Positions 33,200-37,966 of a DNA stretch of 37,966 nucleotides are shown in pieces. Source of the DNA: Saccoglossus kowalevskii (lineage: Eukaryota; Hemichordata; Enteropneusta; Harrimaniidae); assembly GCF_000003605.2 (NCBI RefSeq), contig NW_003135357.1, forward strand, positions 195,547 to 233,512. Direction: 5' to 3'. The notes below the pieces were generated by a model that saw nothing but the letters and a program-made list of their open reading frames with translations, searched no databases and was not told where the DNA came from. The first letter of the stretch is position 1. Each line of letters starts with the position of its first letter. Position numbers and translations under genes: made by a program.

Positions 33200-35556
33200 A
33201 TGTCTAGCGATATGAAAGCAGCGATTGAAAAAAGATTCCAAGAACTTGTCACTTTGTATAACGCCGGTGATTTCACTACTATGGTAACCAAGTGCTACAC
33301 TCCTGACTGTAAAACACTGTCTCCGGGAAAAGAGGTGGAAATTGGACATCAACGTAAGTATTCTACAGTTCTATACGCGATATGTAAGATTGCAAAAGAT
33401 GTTTAGATTTCAAAATATTACGACTGTTAAGAAACTCGCAAAGTTTTGGGGTTGATGACAAAGTACCAAAATCACGTAGGTTATAGCGGCACATGTGACG
33501 TGACATAGGGATGGCGGTATGACAACTGTCATTATCTGGATCAACAACTTGAATGTGCCCATCTTGCTACCTGATTTCATTTATTTGGGGACTCGAGTCC
33601 TGGTATTGCGCGACAATGATGTTATTTATATTGGTGAATAAATAGCTAGATTTGAAATCGTTGCACCAACCCTAAAAACGTAGTATAATATCACCATGAA
33701 CATATCGTCGAAACGATCAAATTATGGCTAATGAAATGTTCGAACCATTTCATTCTATATTCAGCTGAAGAAAGATACTTACGTGATTTATATGAAAGCA
33801 CTAAATCTGACTTCAATAACGAATCAAATCTGTCTAGGCACTGCTTACATCTACACTTTGTTCTCCAGTTTTCCTGTGTATTCTGTCGATATCAATATTA
33901 TATAAAATATTATATAATTATATTTAAAATACGGAAATATAAAATACGGCAATGCGTTATGATTGATATAAAAAAGTCAATAGATTACAGTAGAACGAAT
34001 TGTTTGCAATCTACAAAAATTGGATGAAATCCCAGTGCTCGTTGCGTCATGAATTGAACACGTAAATATTATTTGAAGTATTCTATAAGCCGCGCCTTGT
34101 CTGCTCTGCTTCGAATATTTACAGTTGAATACAATGATTAATATGAAACGTGTCGTTGTGGTGTGTTGCTAAGTTACCACTAAGGAGTCGGCGAGTGGAG
34201 GAAGTATCTTTCACAAGTTGTTCGACGTTGCTAAGACGCGCACCACTGTGCCATGTATTTCTATGGGCTCTGCGCGAGCTGCCGTGGAACGCCCGGGCGG
34301 GGGGGGGGGGTCACTACTTCCACTTTAAGTGGGTAGGGGTGTGCAGCCCACCTCTCGTAAACCATACTCACTTCTAAACATTTTGCCTTTGTTTTCATCA
34401 TGATGGTTGCCAGGGGTGAAAGTCCCTGGATGTCCGCCCGAGAATAGCCTGTTTCACATTTAGCTTGCCTAAGGTCTTCTCATATTTTTTGTTTGTTGAA
34501 TAAACAAGATTAACATTTGGTTAGCTTTGTCGCAGTTATGAACCTCATTATTTAAGTCGGCCTAAGGCGTCCTCTTTTCTTTAGAATTATACAATAACGC
34601 ATCGAGAAGTCAACAATACATCTCTCTGTCACGTGATTACGCAAGGATATCCACACACAATTTTTCTGGTAAAATTGAGCATGCACCCCAGGGTTGTCGT
34701 GCAATTAAAACGATTGTGCACGTATCTTGGACACGGAAAAATTTAATGGACGTGAAACATTTATCTGTAGCCAACATTTACGGTACTTGGATTCATTAAA
34801 GTATTCATCATAAAAGCGGTCCGGAATCATACGACTCGATGCATGCCAATAAAATAAAACAATTGTAAATTTCTCAGTGTCAGTTTTCGAATGGTCGCAA
34901 TTTTCACGAACACATAATTTTTTTAAACATTCATATTGAACACGTTATCAAATGTACAGAGCAAGCCAATCTGATGAAAGATGCAGAAGTTTTGGTCGTT
35001 TAAGTTATGCGGTCGCCGGTTTATGGTTTATGGTTTTCGCGATTACAAACACACAAAAAAAACTTCTAACAAATAAATAATAAATTCGAAAATAATAAAA
35101 ATTAAAAAAACAAAAACAATCAAATACACAGTAAAAGAAAATGAAAATGAAAGTTTGCCCCTCGTAGTGTACGGCCCCACACACAGTTGTCTTTGTTATA
35201 TATCTTTCTAAGCTGATATACGTGCCTCGCCGGAAACTGATCGAGCTTTGTGGAATACGAAAAACTGCATTTTATGCAACCGTCAATGTGTTAGAAAACT
35301 TTTTAAAAATATTTTTTTTTTATTTTTTTTAGTGTTAATCAGTGCGTGTGAAAGCCTAGTGAAGACTGGGCTGAAGTCGTACAAAGTGCAGTCGTTAGAT
35401 ATTGAGGGGAGCCCAGATGGCGGAATGGTCTACTCCATAGCTCGCAACCAAACGTTCAAGGACGACGGCACTGAAGGTCTGTTTTACAACGAAGCTATCA
35501 TATGGAAGAAAATAGACGGCGCCTACTACGCCCATGTTGACATCTGGAATTCCTAA
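33200..35556 (+). CDS. NTF2-like (SnoaL-like/DUF4440) small protein, two exons
   Basis: Exon 1 is 33200-33353 (154 nt, ATG with A at -3, donor CAAC|GTAAGT) and exon 2 is 35333-35556 (224 nt, acceptor after a long T run, TTTTTTTTAG). The phase-1 junction gives 125 residues. Exon 1 carries KRFQELVTLYNAGDFTTMV, then CYTPDCKTLSPGKEVEIGH, aligning residue for residue with the minus-strand paralogue. Exon 2 has KVQSLDIEGSPDGG, NEAIIWKKIDGAYYAHVDI and ends WNS, a typical DUF4440 C-terminus. The protein should form an NTF2-type cone with a pocket; ligand and partners are unknown, and no secretion signal is seen. Near-identical architecture with the 19598-21810 gene indicates duplication followed by strong divergence. 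Confidence 0.85.
33354..35332 (+). other. Intron of the plus-strand NTF2-like gene
   Basis: The intron is 1979 bp, similar to the 1826-bp intron of the paralogue. It holds a poly-G run (about 34299-34311) with nearby GTGGGTAGGGGTGTGCAGCC. The frames at 33731-34027 and 34150-34377 look like chance. Confidence 0.6.
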
Positions 35557-35562
35557 AGAAAT

Positions 35563-35568
35563 AATAAA
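35563..35568 (+). terminator. Polyadenylation signal AATAAA
   Basis: This canonical hexamer starts seven bases after the TAA (35554-35556) of the plus-strand NTF2-like gene, implying a 3' UTR of only about 20-35 bases if used. Confidence 0.55.
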
Positions 35569-37730
35569 TACATTTGTCAGTGATATGATTTCGTGATGTG
35601 TGGTCAGTGGTTATACGTATATTTAAAGTCATTGTAACACAATTTAAACCTTTGAGCGTCAAAGTCGATGAATTTTCCTCACCATTGGCAAAATAAAATA
35701 CAATTTTCCATAATTTAGACCTGCATCTAATAGAAAATTATGTTATTTTGGCCCAAAATTATCGAAAATATTATAGAAAAATACCTAAAAATGAGAAAAA
35801 AATGATGCAATAAAAAGTTGATTGAAACAATGGCGCTTAAAGGATTAAAGATTAAAGTGAAGAACATAGTAATTAGATACTGTGTGGCCGGAAATGTGAA
35901 AATAAAGAAAATGCATGACAATTTAATGTATCTAAATAAAGTATACTATATCCCACATTGTATCCTGGGGGTAAATCTTAAGCTTACATTGTCATTTTAA
36001 GAACTGTTTCAATATAAAAGTTGTAATAACTTTGGTTTTCAACTTATTGAACCACAATTAAAACAACTAGTGCCAGTGCCAGCGAGTCATTTATTTGACA
36101 ATATATGATTTCTGTCACTATGCAAATGAATCTGATTAAATCCAACTTAGATAGTAGCTCATTTTGCCATGAATGTACCCTAGACGTAAATGGCTGCCGA
36201 GTTCTCGTTGAGAGGGAGAGAACCACGAGACTCGTTTCTTCTCTCTCAAATAGTGTTTCACTTAGTGGCAAAATCATTTCCAACGTGACAAATAGCTACA
36301 ATTATTTAAAATTAATAAGTAGCTCTTGCACATGGCTAGGTAAACACCCTCTCCATCTTGACTGGAATATAATAGATTGAGATTGGGGAGTATGGCTGCT
36401 TTTATTTGAAATTTTGTTTAAAATTAGATTTTAGAAAGTTATCTGATTGGTTGTCTGGTTAGTTTCAGTATTACGTTACTCTTAATAAAGTCAATAGAAT
36501 AGAATCATTGTTCATCTGTGTGTTTCTTTGTTGAATATTTAATTCTGATTTCCGACACAGGAATCATTCACTTAAATGGCATCGTCGTAAACACCACACG
36601 TGAATTTATTTCCTGGCCTTGTTTGTTGAGCACTCAGATGACGCCCCCAATCAGCTGTTACTAATTCATTTCAATAACTACCGCTGAGGGCGATATGGTT
36701 GCATACGAAGCGCTACTGAGGTCGGGTGTTTTGTATGATTACATAATCACGATCATGATTCCGTGTTCGATTTTGCTCAAATACAATTACGTTCTTGACC
36801 GTAATTATCGTGATTAAAGATGGTGGCCATAATACTGGCAAAGAGCGAACGGCCTTCAAAATGGTTTAAACTTAAGCCAGTGACATGCAAACATATTTTC
36901 TGATCACATAGTTTTTGCTTATTTCGTGTGATTTCATTTCTCACTCATGTTTTTGTCATTTGGTAAATTGCATTACGACTTACTAGCGGGTGTGCTGTGA
37001 ATGGACGTGAGATTGTATCTGAATTTTAACAGAGACGTTAACAAAATTCAACTACGACACCCAGAGATAAATAGCTACTCAAGAATTCGTAGCAAATCTG
37101 ATCAAACATTGGTAACTATATAGTGATATTAAAGACGAGTTTCGTTTCTTACTTAAAAAATCGAAATATTGCACCAATTATTTGAAGAGAAAAATGCTGT
37201 GCTGAAAGGTGCAAGACAAATAAATACTTGATGCATTCAACTAAAGACTATATCTTATTCGTGGGTAATTATATAATTGTTTTTTCTGTTGGTTTACTGA
37301 TTGTGTATAATAGTATGTAAATTATCATAAGCTTTGTAATTTGAGTACTCTATATATCTATATTTAGTCCCAAAATCAAGCCCATAACAGGACTTAGTTC
37401 AACCACACCAAAAAAGTACAGGATAAAGCCCTAGTACATAAATTTGTAATAGGGAAGTAGCCCTGTTTTCAAATGAAAATATCTGGTATAAGTCATAGAA
37501 CAGTCATCACTCAATGTGAGTACACGTGGGCGTTGTAGTCATGTAGTGAAGTGGACGATGTAGTCATCGGAATTTCTAGTCAATTGCCTCAGAACAATGT
37601 ACATGCTGAATTTGTGGAACATTTACTCAAGAGCAGCACGATATTCAACTTTCATGAATATTGATGATTTAACACGAAACATCATATATCCCAAAAGCCA
37701 ATGTTTTACAGATAACGCAATGGATATACC
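35569..37730. other. Right intergenic stretch, no supported gene
   Basis: Short AT-rich frames (35818-36000, 36105-36380) lack domains. A small imperfect palindrome around ATAATCACGATCATGATT lies near 36743. Nothing else was seen. Confidence 0.35.
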
Positions 37731-37966
37731 ACAGGGGGCCCAGGAACTATAATCAACTGTAGTACGCAGCCTCTATGAGCGGCGGGGGGGGGGGGGGTAT
37801 CGGCTGGTATCTAGCGTAAGAAATAGACAAGGGATGAAGGCTCCAGCCAGCTCATATTTTTTAAACTCGAAAAAACAGACGAAAAGAATGAAAAATAAAA
37901 TCTATAAAAAATACCAGGTTGAAAAATATTAGTTGCTCCTTCAAATTTCGCCTAAGCCTTACCTAC
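37731..37966. repeat. Dispersed repeat with poly-G core, inverted copy of 6313-6549
   Basis: It is the reverse complement of the 6.3-kb repeat along its whole visible length, including a 15-base G run opposite the C run there. It continues to the window edge. Confidence 0.7.

Overview
The window reads as animal nuclear DNA, AT-rich and intron-rich. It has exons with GT-AG borders and conserved phases, TATA-box promoters, LINE 3' ends, MITE-type DNA transposons and satellite repeats. There are no bacterial-style operons, rRNA genes or CRISPR arrays. Gene content (an MLKL-type HeLo-plus-kinase gene and small NTF2-like/DUF4440 genes) fits an invertebrate deuterostome such as a hemichordate, cephalochordate or echinoderm. 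That placement is inference; no species is identified.

Left end (1-4.84 kb), minus strand: the first three coding exons of an MLKL-like gene. Exon 1 (4279-4741) encodes a four-helix HeLo-like bundle, exon 2 (2376-2486) a brace/coiled-coil link, and exon 3 (928-1084) the kinase N-lobe with glycine loop and VAVK lysine. The rest of the kinase lies beyond position 1. The introns carry a short hAT MITE with a perfect 8-bp target duplication and a foldback element.

4.84-18.8 kb: no intact gene found. This stretch is repeats: a TTAA-flanked MITE split by a truncated LINE tail (its empty counterpart is at 14.88 kb), a large decayed inverted repeat (7.33-9.27 kb against 15.12-16.41 kb) whose arms share broken reading frames, a 63-bp minisatellite (9.53-10.08 kb), a tRNA-like/SINE-like patch (about 14 kb) and a CCACA-type microsatellite (18.6-18.8 kb).

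19.4-35.6 kb: two divergently oriented paralogous two-exon genes for small NTF2-like (SnoaL-like/DUF4440) proteins, one on minus (19598-21810) and one on plus (33200-35556). Both have a 154-bp first coding exon and a phase-1 intron. Between them lies a candidate four-exon plus-strand gene of unknown family (25885-30036), built from a TATA box, a strong Kozak start and four phase-compatible exons. Two LINE 3'-end fragments (26.6-27.06 and 32.27-32.6 kb) and a possible single-exon ORF (22670-22915) also lie here.

Right end (35.6-38 kb): no gene seen. The last 230 bases are an inverted copy of a repeat also found at 6.3-6.55 kb.

Functionally, the MLKL-like gene suggests a membrane-acting cell-death effector. 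The NTF2-like pair are small soluble alpha+beta barrel proteins of unknown ligand. Nothing in the sequence shows that these genes work together.
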